37,926 nt of DNA from Actinomycetes bacterium. GTDB taxonomy: Bacteria; Actinomycetota; Actinomycetes; Propionibacteriales; Nocardioidaceae. Position 1 is the first letter of the stretch; every line of letters begins with the position of its first letter. Location of the stretch: the NCBI GenBank assembly GCA_023417775.1, contig JAEZEJ010000006.1, positions 1-37,926 on the forward strand. Direction: 5' to 3'. A program made the position numbers and the translations under genes. Below, in pieces: positions 8,110 through 15,694 of the stretch. The notes beneath the pieces are model-generated. The model was given only the letters and a program-made list of their open reading frames with translations, made no database searches and was not told where the DNA came from.

Positions 8110-9357
8110 TCCCATGCGCACTCGTTCGAGGAACCTCGCCGGCCCCGGCTCGCCGCCGCGCTGGCCGTCATCGTCGGCATCGTCGCGGTCGTCTCCGTGC
8201 TCGGCATGGTGCTGCTGTGGCCGAGCGATGACGATATCCCGACCGGGGCGGGACCGTTGTCGAATCCCGATGTCTCGCTGGTGGACGCCACGGTGACGGG
8301 TGTCGAGCCCTTCGACTGCGGCAGCACCGGGATCGGCCCGGACAACACCCCGATGGTCGAGGGGGACTGCGCGCAGATCACCGCTACCACCGATGACGGA
8401 GAGGACGCCGAGTTCACCCTCGACCCCACCCGCTATGTCGGGGCGGGCATGAACGACGGCGACGCCATCCAGCTGATCCGCGACGCTCCCGAGGGGCAGG
8501 AGGTCGTCTTCCAGTTCTACGACTATCAGCGCGGCAACCAGCTGTTCATCATGGCCGGCGTCTTCGCCCTCCTCGTCATCGTGATCGCCCGCTGGCGTGG
8601 CCTCTTCGGGCTTCTCGGCATCGGTGTGGCGATGCTGGTGCTGTTGCAGTTCATCCTCCCCGCCCTGCTCGCCGGGGGCCCGGCCCTCGCGATCGCCGTG
8701 GTGGGGTCGATCGTCATCATGCTGATGGTGCTGTATCTGGCGCACGGGGTCTCGATCCGCACCACGGCGGCGCTGCTCGGCACGCTCTTCGGGGTCGGGT
8801 TCACCGCCATCGCCGGGGCATGGGCGACCAACTGGGCGCACCTCACCGGCGTCGGCAGCGAGGACGACCACCTCCTCGTCGCCAGTGCTCCCGGGATGAG
8901 CCTGTCGGGTGTCGTGGCGGCGACGATGGTCATCGCCGGGCTCGGCGTGCTCAACGACGTCACCGTCACCCAGGCCTCGGCCGTCTGGGAGATGCGCGGA
9001 TTACAGCCCAGCGCCGGCCCGGCTCAGCTCTTCAAGTCGGCGATGCGCATCGGCCGCGATCACATCGCGTCGAGCGTCTACACCCTGGTCTTCGCCTACG
9101 CGGGCTCGGCCATGACCGTGCTGCTGCTGCTCACGGTCTATCGCCAGGACCTCATGCAGTTCATCACCACCGAGCAGATCGGTCAGGAGATCGTCCGGAC
9201 GCTCATCGGTGCCGTCGGGCTGGTGCTGGCCGTGCCGGCCACGACCGCGATCGCCGTCGCCCTCGCACCGGCGGCACGGAGCGAGACCGACCACGACGGC
9301 GGCGATCACCGTCGCGACCCCCACGCCGGTGGCGCACACGCCACGGACGCCTCCTAG
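8101..9357 (+). CDS. YibE/F-like membrane protein
   Basis: A protein of about 418 residues. One N-terminal membrane helix (about 20-42) is followed by an extracytoplasmic domain of about 110 residues and then at least six hydrophobic helices. GMSLSGVVAATMVIAGLGVL and NDVTVTQASAVWEM are hallmark stretches of the YibE/F family, whose role is not established, though a transport function is often suggested. The GTG at 8101 was chosen because it gives a normal short cytoplasmic start (VAHSHAHSFEEP); there is no clear ribosome site. The C-terminal tail is His/Asp-rich. The TAG stop forms the first half of a -10-like hexamer for the permease that follows. Confidence 0.85.
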   Translation: MAHSHAHSFEEPRRPRLAAALAVIVGIVAVVSVLGMVLLWPSDDDIPTGAGPLSNPDVSLVDATVTGVEPFDCGSTGIGPDNTPMVEGDCAQITATTDDGEDAEFTLDPTRYVGAGMNDGDAIQLIRDAPEGQEVVFQFYDYQRGNQLFIMAGVFALLVIVIARWRGLFGLLGIGVAMLVLLQFILPALLAGGPALAIAVVGSIVIMLMVLYLAHGVSIRTTAALLGTLFGVGFTAIAGAWATNWAHLTGVGSEDDHLLVASAPGMSLSGVVAATMVIAGLGVLNDVTVTQASAVWEMRGLQPSAGPAQLFKSAMRIGRDHIASSVYTLVFAYAGSAMTVLLLLTVYRQDLMQFITTEQIGQEIVRTLIGAVGLVLAVPATTAIAVALAPAARSETDHDGGDHRRDPHAGGAHATDAS

Positions 9358-9360
9358 CCT
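9355..9360 (+). promoter_or_regulatory. -10 element overlapping a stop codon, ahead of the permease
   Basis: TAGCCT fits TANNNT and ends 6 nt before the GTG start at 9367, as expected for a leaderless transcript. Its first three bases are the TAG stop of the preceding gene. Confidence 0.5.
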
Positions 9361-9366
9361 GTTCCG

Positions 9367-10749
9367 GTGTCCGAACCCCTCTCCCCCGCGCCGGGGACCG
9401 ACCGACTCGGCAGCGGCCTGCGCACCCGCCATCTGACGATGATGGGCCTCGGCTCGGCGATCGGCGCCGGGCTCTTCCTCGGCTCGGGCGTCGGCATCGG
9501 TGTCGCCGGACCCGCCGTCCTGGTCTCGTACGCGGTCGCCGGTGTCATCGTCGTCCTGGTCATGCGCATGCTCGCCGAGATGGCGAGTGCCCGACCGGCG
9601 AGCGGATCGTTCTCGGTCTACGCCGAGGAGGCGCTCGGCCGGTGGGCGGGCTTCCTCCTCGGCTGGCTCTACTGGTTCATGCTGATCATGGTGCTCGGCG
9701 CGGAGATCACCGGGGCGGCGCAGATCGTCTCCGGATGGGCTCCGGCACTGCCCCAGTGGGCGGTGGCGCTGGTCTTCGTCGCGGTCTTCGCCGTCGTCAA
9801 CCTGTGGGGCGTGCGGCAGTTCGGCGAGTTCGAGTTCTGGTTCGCCTTCATCAAGGTGGCGGCGATCATCGCCTTCCTGGTGATCGGCCTCGCCCTCGCC
9901 TTCGGCTGGCTGCCCGGCACCACGGCGGTCGGCACCGAGAACTTCCTCGGCCAGGGTGGTTTCGCCCCGGAGGGATTGAGCGGTATCGCCGCCGGGCTCC
10001 TCGTCGTCGCCTTCGCCTTCGGCGGTATCGAGATCGTCACGATCGCCTCGGCCGAGGCGGAGGATCCCCAGACCGCTGTCGGACGCGCCACCCGCACCAT
10101 CGTCTGGCGCATCCTGGTCTTCTATCTGGGTTCGATCGCGGTCATGGTGTTCGTGCTGCCGTGGAACTCCCCTGCCCTGGCGGCGAGCCCGTTCGCCTCG
10201 GTGCTCGACCTCGCAGGTCTCCCCCTCGCCGCGACGCTGATGGAGGTCGTCGTCGTCATCGCGTTGCTGTCGGCCTTCAACGCCCAGGTCTACGGCACCT
10301 CGCGGATGGCCTACTCGTTGTCGCGCCGGGGTGACGGCCCGACGGTGCTGACCCGGGTCTCACGGACGACGGTGCCGTGGGTGTCGGTGCTGGTCTCGAT
10401 CTTCTTCGGCGTCGTCGCGGCGGGCCTCAACTGGCTGCTGCCCGAGACCCTGCTGGGCATCCTGCTCAACGCCGTCGGCGCGGCGCTCCTCGTGGTGTGG
10501 GTGCTGATCGCCGTCTCGCAGCTGCGTCTGCGTCCCGTCCTGGAGGAGGAGGCCCGCGACTCCGGTGAGCCGATGCGGCTGCGCGCCTGGGGCTATCCAT
10601 GGGTGACCTGGGGCGTGCTGGTGGCGCTCGCTGCTCTGACCGCGCTGATGCTGACCGACACCGCCGCGCGCCATCAGCTGTTCTCGACCGCCGGGCTGGT
10701 CGCGGTGATCCTGGCGATCTACGCCCTCATGTCGCGCCGAACCCGCTGA
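9367..10749 (+). CDS. Amino-acid permease (APC superfamily, AAT type)
   Basis: A polytopic protein of 460 residues with about twelve hydrophobic segments. The first helix carries GLGSAIGAGLFLGSG, the unwound substrate-binding motif of APC amino-acid permeases, and ARPASGSFSVYAEEALGRWAG matches the signature of the AAT family (AroP/AnsP/ProY relatives). It should be a proton-coupled amino-acid importer; the exact substrate cannot be read from sequence. Start GTG at 9367, apparently leaderless. It ends in a hairpin shared with the convergent DUF4870 gene. Confidence 0.92.
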   Translation: MSEPLSPAPGTDRLGSGLRTRHLTMMGLGSAIGAGLFLGSGVGIGVAGPAVLVSYAVAGVIVVLVMRMLAEMASARPASGSFSVYAEEALGRWAGFLLGWLYWFMLIMVLGAEITGAAQIVSGWAPALPQWAVALVFVAVFAVVNLWGVRQFGEFEFWFAFIKVAAIIAFLVIGLALAFGWLPGTTAVGTENFLGQGGFAPEGLSGIAAGLLVVAFAFGGIEIVTIASAEAEDPQTAVGRATRTIVWRILVFYLGSIAVMVFVLPWNSPALAASPFASVLDLAGLPLAATLMEVVVVIALLSAFNAQVYGTSRMAYSLSRRGDGPTVLTRVSRTTVPWVSVLVSIFFGVVAAGLNWLLPETLLGILLNAVGAALLVVWVLIAVSQLRLRPVLEEEARDSGEPMRLRAWGYPWVTWGVLVALAALTALMLTDTAARHQLFSTAGLVAVILAIYALMSRRTR

Positions 10750-10759
10750 GGGTCAGCGG
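10743..10759. terminator. Bidirectional hairpin containing both convergent stop codons
   Basis: CCGCTGA (10743-10749) and TCAGCGG (10753-10759) form a perfect 7-bp stem with a GGG loop. The left arm ends in the permease TGA, and the right arm contains the complement of the DUF4870 TGA. There is no U-tract, so termination is inferred from placement between convergent genes. Confidence 0.5.
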
Positions 10760-11190
10760 AAGAACGGGATGCCGTTGATCCGCACCGGCTGCTGCCGGCT
10801 CGCGCGCACGAGGCCGATGATCGTCAGCACGATGTGCGCGATGGTCACGGCCAGCCAGGTGAGGATGATCAGGCCGAAGGGGAAGAACCCCTCGATCGTC
10901 CGTTGCACGAAGAGGATGCTGAAGTGCGCCCCCACGAGCACGACGGTCGCGAGCAGATAGGTCAGCCCCCAGTTCGCGGCCCGGTTCGCGTTCTCACGGG
11001 CGAGACCACCGAATTTGATCTGGGAGGTCGAGGAGATGACCATCGCGATACCGGCGATCACCGACCCGACGAACGGAATCGGGAAGAAGACCAGCAGGCC
11101 CAGGCCCCACGGCAGCGCACCGGTGGGCGGTGTGGCCCGATACGGCGGTCCCGGCGGTCCGGACGGCGGCGGGTAGGGCGGTTGTGTCAT
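10753..11190 (-). CDS. DUF4870 domain membrane protein
   Basis: A 145-residue protein. The first 25 residues are a Pro/Gly-rich cytoplasmic leader, followed by three hydrophobic segments. The HFxxNxxNWG-like element of DUF4870 is recognisable as ARENANRAANWGLTYLL, and a late helix pair precedes a short basic tail. The family's function is unknown. AAGGAG precedes the ATG by 6 nt. It converges with the permease gene, only 3 nt separating the stop codons. Confidence 0.82.
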   Translation of the reverse strand: MTQPPYPPPSGPPGPPYRATPPTGALPWGLGLLVFFPIPFVGSVIAGIAMVISSTSQIKFGGLARENANRAANWGLTYLLATVVLVGAHFSILFVQRTIEGFFPFGLIILTWLAVTIAHIVLTIIGLVRASRQQPVRINGIPFFR

Positions 11191-11242
11191 CGATGCTCCT
11201 TGTCCGGGCTCAGACTACGGCAGCCGCTCGGCCCCGGCGCCG

Positions 11243-11887
11243 TCAGTCACGGCGTTCCCTGTTCCACAGCTGGTGGGTCAACCCGCTGGACGTGCCGATG
11301 GTCTCGATGCTGAAACGCTCCTCCAGGCCCGCCAGGCGATCCCAGATCCGGACACCGGCCCCGAGCACCACCGGAACGATCGCCACATGCAGGAAGTCGA
11401 CGAGATCGGCCTGCAGGAACTGGCTCACCGTCGAGGGCCCGCCGCCGATGCGCACGTCCAACCCGCCGGCCGCCTCCTGCGCCAAGCGAAGCGCCTCCTG
11501 TGGCGAGGCGTCCACGAAATGGAAGCTGGTGCCGTTGTCGAACTCCAGTGTCGCGCGTGGATGATGGGTGAGGACGAAGACCGGGGTGCCGAAGGGCGGC
11601 GCGTCTCCCCACCAGCCCGTCCAGCCGTCGTCGGGCCACTCGCCCGACTGCGGGCCGAACTTGCGACGCCCCATGATCTCCGCCCCGATGCCCTGGCCCC
11701 ACAGGCTGAACAGGGCGCGATCCACGGTCACCGGATCGTCGAGGCCCTGGATACCGTGGATCACGCGCCCGTCGAATCTGCTGAAGAGCGCCCCGGCGCG
11801 CCCGATCGGCTCCTCGAGGGTCACATATTCGCCGGCGGCGTAGCCGTCGGAGGAGACGAAGAGACTGTGGACACGGGCACGGGACAT
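11243..11887 (-). CDS. RibD C-terminal / dihydrofolate-reductase-fold family protein
   Basis: A 214-residue protein with the Rossmann-like fold of the RibD C-terminal family: an opening strand VHSLFVSSDGYAAG, a central EIMGRRKFG, PVFVLTHHPR, and late motifs IGGGPSTVSQFLQADLVDFLHVAIVPVVLGAG. In this family these mark NADPH binding and the active-site cleft. Stand-alone members are common in actinobacteria and their substrate is usually unknown; they are probable small-molecule reductases. It is divergent from an HxlR regulator across a large symmetric dyad, so it is very likely that regulator's target. Start ATG at 11887. Confidence 0.88.
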   Translation of the reverse strand: MSRARVHSLFVSSDGYAAGEYVTLEEPIGRAGALFSRFDGRVIHGIQGLDDPVTVDRALFSLWGQGIGAEIMGRRKFGPQSGEWPDDGWTGWWGDAPPFGTPVFVLTHHPRATLEFDNGTSFHFVDASPQEALRLAQEAAGGLDVRIGGGPSTVSQFLQADLVDFLHVAIVPVVLGAGVRIWDRLAGLEERFSIETIGTSSGLTHQLWNRERRD

Positions 11888-11903
11888 GTCGACTCCAGGA
11901 CAG

Positions 11904-11962
11904 GTGATTGCACAAGAGGATCACTCGAACGGTAGCGTGGAGTGATCTCGATGTGCAAGCAC
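11904..11962. promoter_or_regulatory. Composite symmetric operator and divergent promoter
   Basis: Nested dyads share one axis at 11933. The inner arms GATCACTC (11919-11926) and GAGTGATC (11940-11947) are perfect. The outer arms GTGATTGCAC (11904-11913) and GTGCAAGCAC (11953-11962) pair at 9 of 10 positions. Each inner-outer gap is exactly 5 bp. At the axis, TAGCGT (11933-11938, plus) and TACCGT (11934-11929, minus) are possible -10 hexamers for the two divergent genes. It is the likely binding site of the adjacent HxlR protein. Confidence 0.7.
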
Positions 11963-11977
11963 TCAAGGAGGCCCGAG

Positions 11978-12475
11978 ATGAGAGAACAACCCCGATCCGG
12001 GTGCGCGATCAATGCCGCGGTCGAAGCGCTCGCAGACGCGTGGACCCTCATCGTGCTCCGCGACATCGTCTTCGGCGCGCGCCGGTACTTCCGCGAGCTC
12101 CTGGCCCAGAACGACGAGGGCATCGCCTCCAATGTCCTCGCCAGCCGCCTCCGGAGCCTGGTCGACGGCGGGCTGCTCACCCGAGACGACGCCACACGGG
12201 GCCAGCGGGCCGCCTACTCGCTCACCGAGGCGGGCATCCAGACGGTGCCCGTGATGGTGGCACTCGGGACCTGGGGCATGCATCATCGGCCCACGTCACC
12301 CGAGCTGACCATCCGGGCACGCCTGCTCGCCGAATCCCCCGAGCTCGTCGACGACCTCATGGACGAGCTCCGCGAGACCCATCTCGGCCTCCCCCGGCCC
12401 GACCCCGGCCGTCCCCTGGCCTCCGACCGGCTGCGGCAGGCCTTCGAGGCTCAGCGCGGCTCGCCGTCGACATAG
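11978..12475 (+). CDS. HxlR-family winged-helix transcriptional regulator
   Basis: A 165-residue protein. The HxlR core runs from about residue 9 to 95: GCAINAAVEALADAWTLIVL, RDIVFGARRYFRELL, the recognition segment IASNVLASRLRSLVDGGLL, then the wing and DDATRGQRAAYSLTEAG. A single Cys at about position 9, at the conserved HxlR site, could sense oxidants or electrophiles as in YodB/HypR-type members. The ATG at 11978 was chosen because AAGGAGG lies 6 nt upstream; an earlier GTG would place coding sequence inside the operator. It probably controls the divergent reductase gene and itself. The last 25 bp overlap the convergent ychJ-like gene. Confidence 0.92.
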   Translation: MREQPRSGCAINAAVEALADAWTLIVLRDIVFGARRYFRELLAQNDEGIASNVLASRLRSLVDGGLLTRDDATRGQRAAYSLTEAGIQTVPVMVALGTWGMHHRPTSPELTIRARLLAESPELVDDLMDELRETHLGLPRPDPGRPLASDRLRQAFEAQRGSPST

Positions 12476-12768
12476 CGCCAGAGCCCGTCCTCGCGGGCGA
12501 AGCGCGATCTCTCGTGCAGGATGCCGAGCTCGCGACCGACGAGATAGGTGGCGCGGAACTCCACGATCCCGGTGTCCTCCTCGGCCCCTCCTCCGACGAC
12601 GTCGACGATCTGGAGGCCGCGCCACCGTGGGTTGTCCGCGAGATCGACCTCGTCCGGCCGCGTCGAGGAATGCCAGCTGGCCAGCAGCCAGTCGGCGTCC
12701 CCGCGCCGGAACGCCTCGAACCGCGAGCGCATCAGCGCCTCCGCCGTGGGCGGCCAGTCGGCCGTCAC
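12451..12768 (-). CDS. YchJ-like protein lacking the N-terminal Cys motif
   Basis: A 105-residue protein that matches the central YchJ domain (NTF2-like fold): EALMRSRFEAF, DADWLLASWHSSTRP, RWRGLQIVDV, GIVEFRATY and LHERSRFAREDGLWRYVDG. Full-length YchJ proteins begin with a CPCGS-type SEC-C-like zinc motif; here there is none, only a short MTADWPPTAEAL start. The GTG start overlaps the thiG TGA (GTGA), so it is translationally coupled to the thiamine operon. The family's function is unknown, and a thiamine role is only suggested by position. Confidence 0.8.
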   Translation of the reverse strand: MTADWPPTAEALMRSRFEAFRRGDADWLLASWHSSTRPDEVDLADNPRWRGLQIVDVVGGGAEEDTGIVEFRATYLVGRELGILHERSRFAREDGLWRYVDGEPR

Positions 12769-13538
12769 GAGGCGCCGATCCTGCCCTCATGCGGCGAGGA
12801 GGCCCGAGCCAGCGTCCGGCGGGGTATGCGTCCGGCGCGATAGGCGCCACGGCCCGCCTCCACGGCCGACCGCATCGCTCGCGCCATGAGAGGAGCATCG
12901 TGCGCCCGGGTGACGGCGCTGGCCAGCAGGACCGCATCGCATCCCAGTTCCATCGCGAGCGCGGCATCCGAGGCCGTGCCCACCCCGGCATCGAGCACGA
13001 TCGGGACATGAGCCGCCTCCACGATCATCGAGATGTGGTGCGGATTGAGGATCCCCAGACCCGTGCCGATCGGAGCACCCGCCGGCATCACCGCCACGAC
13101 TCCGGCGTCCTCCAGCCGGCGGGCGAGGATCGGATCGTCATTGGTGTAGGCGAATACCTCGAATCCGTCCGCCGCCAGTTCCTCGGCCGCCGCGAGCAGT
13201 TCGACGGGGTCGGGCAGCAGCGTCTCCTCATCGGCGACGACCTCCAATTTGATCCACGAGGTCTCGAGCGCCTCCCGCGCCAGTCGCGCGGTGAGCACGG
13301 CATCGCGAGCCGTGAAGCATCCCGCCGTATTGGGCAGCGCGTGGACACCGAGACGTTCGAGCATGGCGAAGACCGAGTTGCCGCCGGCCGCGGCGTAGCG
13401 GCGGATCGCCACGGTCGTGACCTCGGTGCCCGACGCGACGAGGGACTCCTCGAGGGTCGCGAGGGAGGTGGCCCCGCCGGTGCCCATGATGAGGCGGCTC
13501 GTCAGGTCGACGCCGCCGATCGACAGCTGATCGTCCAT
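12765..13538 (-). CDS. thiG: Thiazole synthase ThiG
   Basis: A TIM-barrel enzyme of 257 residues that condenses dehydroglycine, 1-deoxy-xylulose 5-phosphate and ThiS thiocarboxylate into the thiamine thiazole. Visible family motifs are SRLIMGTGG, TVAIRRY, LPNTAGCFTA, the Schiff-base lysine region SWIKLEVVAD, VMPAGAPIGTGLGI and VLDAGVGTASDA. Length and ends are normal. Only one base separates the thiS stop from its ATG, and its stop overlaps the ychJ-like start. It belongs to the riboswitch-controlled thiO-thiS-thiG operon; a thiF-like adenylating enzyme is not in this window. Confidence 0.96.
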   Translation of the reverse strand: MDDQLSIGGVDLTSRLIMGTGGATSLATLEESLVASGTEVTTVAIRRYAAAGGNSVFAMLERLGVHALPNTAGCFTARDAVLTARLAREALETSWIKLEVVADEETLLPDPVELLAAAEELAADGFEVFAYTNDDPILARRLEDAGVVAVMPAGAPIGTGLGILNPHHISMIVEAAHVPIVLDAGVGTASDAALAMELGCDAVLLASAVTRAHDAPLMARAMRSAVEAGRGAYRAGRIPRRTLARASSPHEGRIGAS

Positions 13539-13539
13539 G

Positions 13540-13791
13540 TCAACCGCCCTGGGTGGCGGTGACGACGTCGACCTCGACGCCTCCCGTGAGCACGTGATCG
13601 TGCCAGTCGGCGCGCGGGATCACGGTTCCGTCGACCGCGACGGCGACACCGAGCCGGCCCCCGTCGAGCGGGGCGCCGGTCGCATCCAGCTCACGGCCGA
13701 TATGTCTGGCCACCGTCTCGCGCAGCGTGCTGCCTGCGGGCACCTGCACCTCCCGCCCGTCGAGGACGAGGGGGATCTGATCGGCACTCAT
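13540..13791 (-). CDS. thiS: Sulfur carrier protein ThiS
   Basis: A ubiquitin-like sulfur carrier of 83 residues ending in the obligatory Gly-Gly (TATQGG), the site of thiocarboxylation. LVLDGREVQVPAGSTLRE is the typical first hairpin and helix, and AVAVDGTVIPRADW the second half. It is longer than most ThiS proteins (about 65-70 residues), with extra residues in the middle loop. The ATG overlaps the thiO stop codon (ATGA), showing translational coupling, and thiG follows after 1 nt. Confidence 0.93.
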   Translation of the reverse strand: MSADQIPLVLDGREVQVPAGSTLRETVARHIGRELDATGAPLDGGRLGVAVAVDGTVIPRADWHDHVLTGGVEVDVVTATQGG

Positions 13792-14906
13792 CGTGCTCCT
13801 CCTGTGGGTCGGTCGAATCGGTACGGGTCGAGCGCGGCGAGGAGGCCCGGATCGGTCGGCGCGCCCTCGACGAGGTCGGCGGTGATGTCGCTGCCGAGCG
13901 GCGCCAGCAGGATGCCGTGGCGGAAGTAACCGGTCGAGATCACCAGGCCCGGGTCCAGCCGCCCGACGATCGGGACATCGTCCGGCGTACCGGGCCGGGC
14001 TCGCGTCATGGTCTCGACGAGACGGGTGTCGAGCACGCCGGGCACCAGCCGCCACGCATCGTCGAGGAGCCGGTGCACGCCCTCGGTGCTCGGCCGGGGG
14101 TCGTCGTCCTCGCGGGTCGTGGCGCCGAGCACGAGGCTCCCGTCGCCCCGCGGGACGAGATAGACCGCGCGGCCCCGGACGAGACCGCGCACGGTGCGGG
14201 TCAGCAGAGGCGGGACTCCCGCCGAGGGCTCGAGGCGCAGGATGTCGCCGTAGACGGGACGCAGACCGAAGGGATCGAGGCCCGGGACGGCACCCATGCC
14301 GGTACACATGATGGTCTGGTCGGCGTGCCGCTCCGTGCCGTCGGCGAGCACCACACCGCGGGTGGCATCGGCGCGGCGGGCGAGGCCGGAGACCGCGGTG
14401 CGGACCACCCGGTCCCCCAGGGCGTCGAGCAGGGTCGCGCAGAGCGCGCGGGGATCGATCTGATGGTCATCGGGCAGGTGGACGCCGCCCGCGATGCCGG
14501 GGGCGAGTGCCCCCTCCAGCCGCCGGGCAGCCGACGAGGAGATCCGCTCCGCACGCAGGCCGAGCGAGATCTGGAGCGAGGTGAGCTCGTCGAGGGCGGT
14601 GCGATCGGCGTGATCGGCGGCCACCACGAGGGTCTCGGTCGGCAGGTAGCCGGTGTCGAGTACGCGTCCCGCGGACACCTGCTCGACCAGGTCCGGGTAG
14701 CGGCGTGCCGACTCGACCATGAGCGGGTAGAGCGACGGCTGACCCCAGACGATCTCCGCGGCGGGCGCCAGCATCCCGGCGGCGGCGTGGGTGGCACCCG
14801 ATACCGGCTCGGGATCGTAGACGGTGACATTCCAGCCTCGACGCACGAGCCGCCAGGCCGTGGTGAGGCCGATGATCCCCGCTCCGGCGACGATGGCGTC
14901 CGCCAC
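13788..14906 (-). CDS. thiO: Glycine oxidase ThiO
   Basis: An FAD-dependent oxidase of 372 residues that turns glycine into the imine used by ThiG. The N-terminal dinucleotide fold AIVAGAGIIGLTTAWRL starts four residues in, followed by GATHAAAGMLAPAAE, typical of DAO-family glycine oxidases. The C-terminal FAD contacts TGYFRHGILLAP are intact. The GTG at 14906 is chosen because GGAGG (rc 14912-14916) lies about 6 nt upstream. A longer reading frame from 14957 would run through the conserved TPP riboswitch and is rejected. First gene of the thiO-thiS-thiG-ychJ-like operon. Confidence 0.95.
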   Translation of the reverse strand: MADAIVAGAGIIGLTTAWRLVRRGWNVTVYDPEPVSGATHAAAGMLAPAAEIVWGQPSLYPLMVESARRYPDLVEQVSAGRVLDTGYLPTETLVVAADHADRTALDELTSLQISLGLRAERISSSAARRLEGALAPGIAGGVHLPDDHQIDPRALCATLLDALGDRVVRTAVSGLARRADATRGVVLADGTERHADQTIMCTGMGAVPGLDPFGLRPVYGDILRLEPSAGVPPLLTRTVRGLVRGRAVYLVPRGDGSLVLGATTREDDDPRPSTEGVHRLLDDAWRLVPGVLDTRLVETMTRARPGTPDDVPIVGRLDPGLVISTGYFRHGILLAPLGSDITADLVEGAPTDPGLLAALDPYRFDRPTGGAR

Positions 14907-14907
14907 A

Positions 14908-14994
14908 GCGTTCCTCCCCCCGGCGGCATGATCCGCATCAGGTCTGGCGGTCGGCACATGCCCTCTCAGCCCCGTCCGGGGCTCCCGCGAACAC
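14908..14994 (-). ncRNA. TPP (THI) riboswitch
   Basis: Read on the minus strand, the segment has the TPP aptamer landmarks: P3 stem AGCCCC/GGGGCT, CTGAGAG, ACCTGAT, GGATCATGCC and a closing GGGGGGAGG. The 5' GTGTTC (14994-14989) pairs with GAACGC (14913-14908) as P1. P1 ends 1 nt from the thiO GTG and touches the Shine-Dalgarno, so ligand binding probably blocks translation initiation. No separate terminator is seen. Confidence 0.94.
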
Positions 14995-14997
14995 CAC

Positions 14998-15004
14998 TAG
15001 CCTA
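14998..15004. promoter_or_regulatory. Overlapping divergent -10 elements, thiE / thiO
   Basis: The 7-mer TAGCCTA reads as TAGCCT on the plus strand (14998-15003, 7 nt before the thiE ATG) and TAGGCT on the minus strand (15004-14999, just ahead of the riboswitch). One palindromic element may therefore drive both halves of thiamine synthesis. Confidence 0.6.
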
Positions 15005-15010
15005 GATGAC

Positions 15011-15694
15011 ATGACCGATGCCCCCGTCTTCGCCACAGCCTCGACCGCGTCACCCACCGGCGACGAGCGACGGCGCAGGCTCGCGGCCGCGCGTCTGTAC
15101 GTCTGCACCGCCACGCCGTCCGATGGCGACGTGGCCGGCTTCGCCGATGCGGCCTTCACCGGCGGGGTCGACATCATCCAGCTGCGCGACAAGACGATCG
15201 AGGCCGCCGACGAGATCGGTGCTCTGAGCACGCTGGCCGAGGTCGCCCGGCGCCATGAGGGGTTGTTCGCCGTCAACGACCGGGCGGACGTGGCGGCCCT
15301 GGTGGGTGCCGATGTCTTCCACATCGGCCAACGCGATCTCTCCCCGGCACAGGCGCGAGCGCTGCTCGGGTCCGAGGTGATGATCGGCAGGTCGACCCAT
15401 GCGATCGACCAGATCGACGCCGCGGAGGCCGATCCCGAGGTCGACTACTTCTGCGTCGGCCCGGTGTGGGAGACCCCGACCAAACCCGGCCGGGCCGCGG
15501 TCGGCACCGATGTCCTGCGCTATGCGGCGGCGATGGCGACGAAGCCGTGGTTCGCGATCGGCGGCATCGCCGCCGGCGACCGGCTCGATGCCGTGCTGAC
15601 GGCGGGTGCGGAGCGGATCGTCGTGGTCCGGGCGATCACGCAGGCCCCCGATCCGGCCGTGGCCGCGCGTCAGCTCCGCGAACGTCTCGGCTAG
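15011..15694 (+). CDS. thiE: Thiamine-phosphate synthase ThiE
   Basis: A TIM-barrel enzyme of 227 residues that joins the pyrimidine diphosphate and thiazole phosphate into thiamine phosphate. Visible motifs: GGVDIIQLRDK, FAVNDRADVAALVGAD, FHIGQRDLSPAQAR, IGRSTHAIDQI, VDYFCVGPVWETPTKPGR and WFAIGGIAAGD. The ATG at 15011 lies 7 nt after TAGCCT with no ribosome site, so the transcript is probably leaderless and, unlike thiO, has no riboswitch on its own strand. Its TAG stop shares the palindrome CTAG with the stop of the convergent gene. Confidence 0.95.
   Translation: MTDAPVFATASTASPTGDERRRRLAAARLYVCTATPSDGDVAGFADAAFTGGVDIIQLRDKTIEAADEIGALSTLAEVARRHEGLFAVNDRADVAALVGADVFHIGQRDLSPAQARALLGSEVMIGRSTHAIDQIDAAEADPEVDYFCVGPVWETPTKPGRAAVGTDVLRYAAAMATKPWFAIGGIAAGDRLDAVLTAGAERIVVVRAITQAPDPAVAARQLRERLG

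Noticed and set aside
8820..10334. Plus-strand 504-codon frame across two membrane protein genes
   Set aside because: Extremely Arg-rich shadow in another frame; the YibE/F-like and permease frames explain the region.
14907..14957. Longer start for thiO
   Set aside because: Would translate through the TPP riboswitch; the GTG at 14906 has a good ribosome site.
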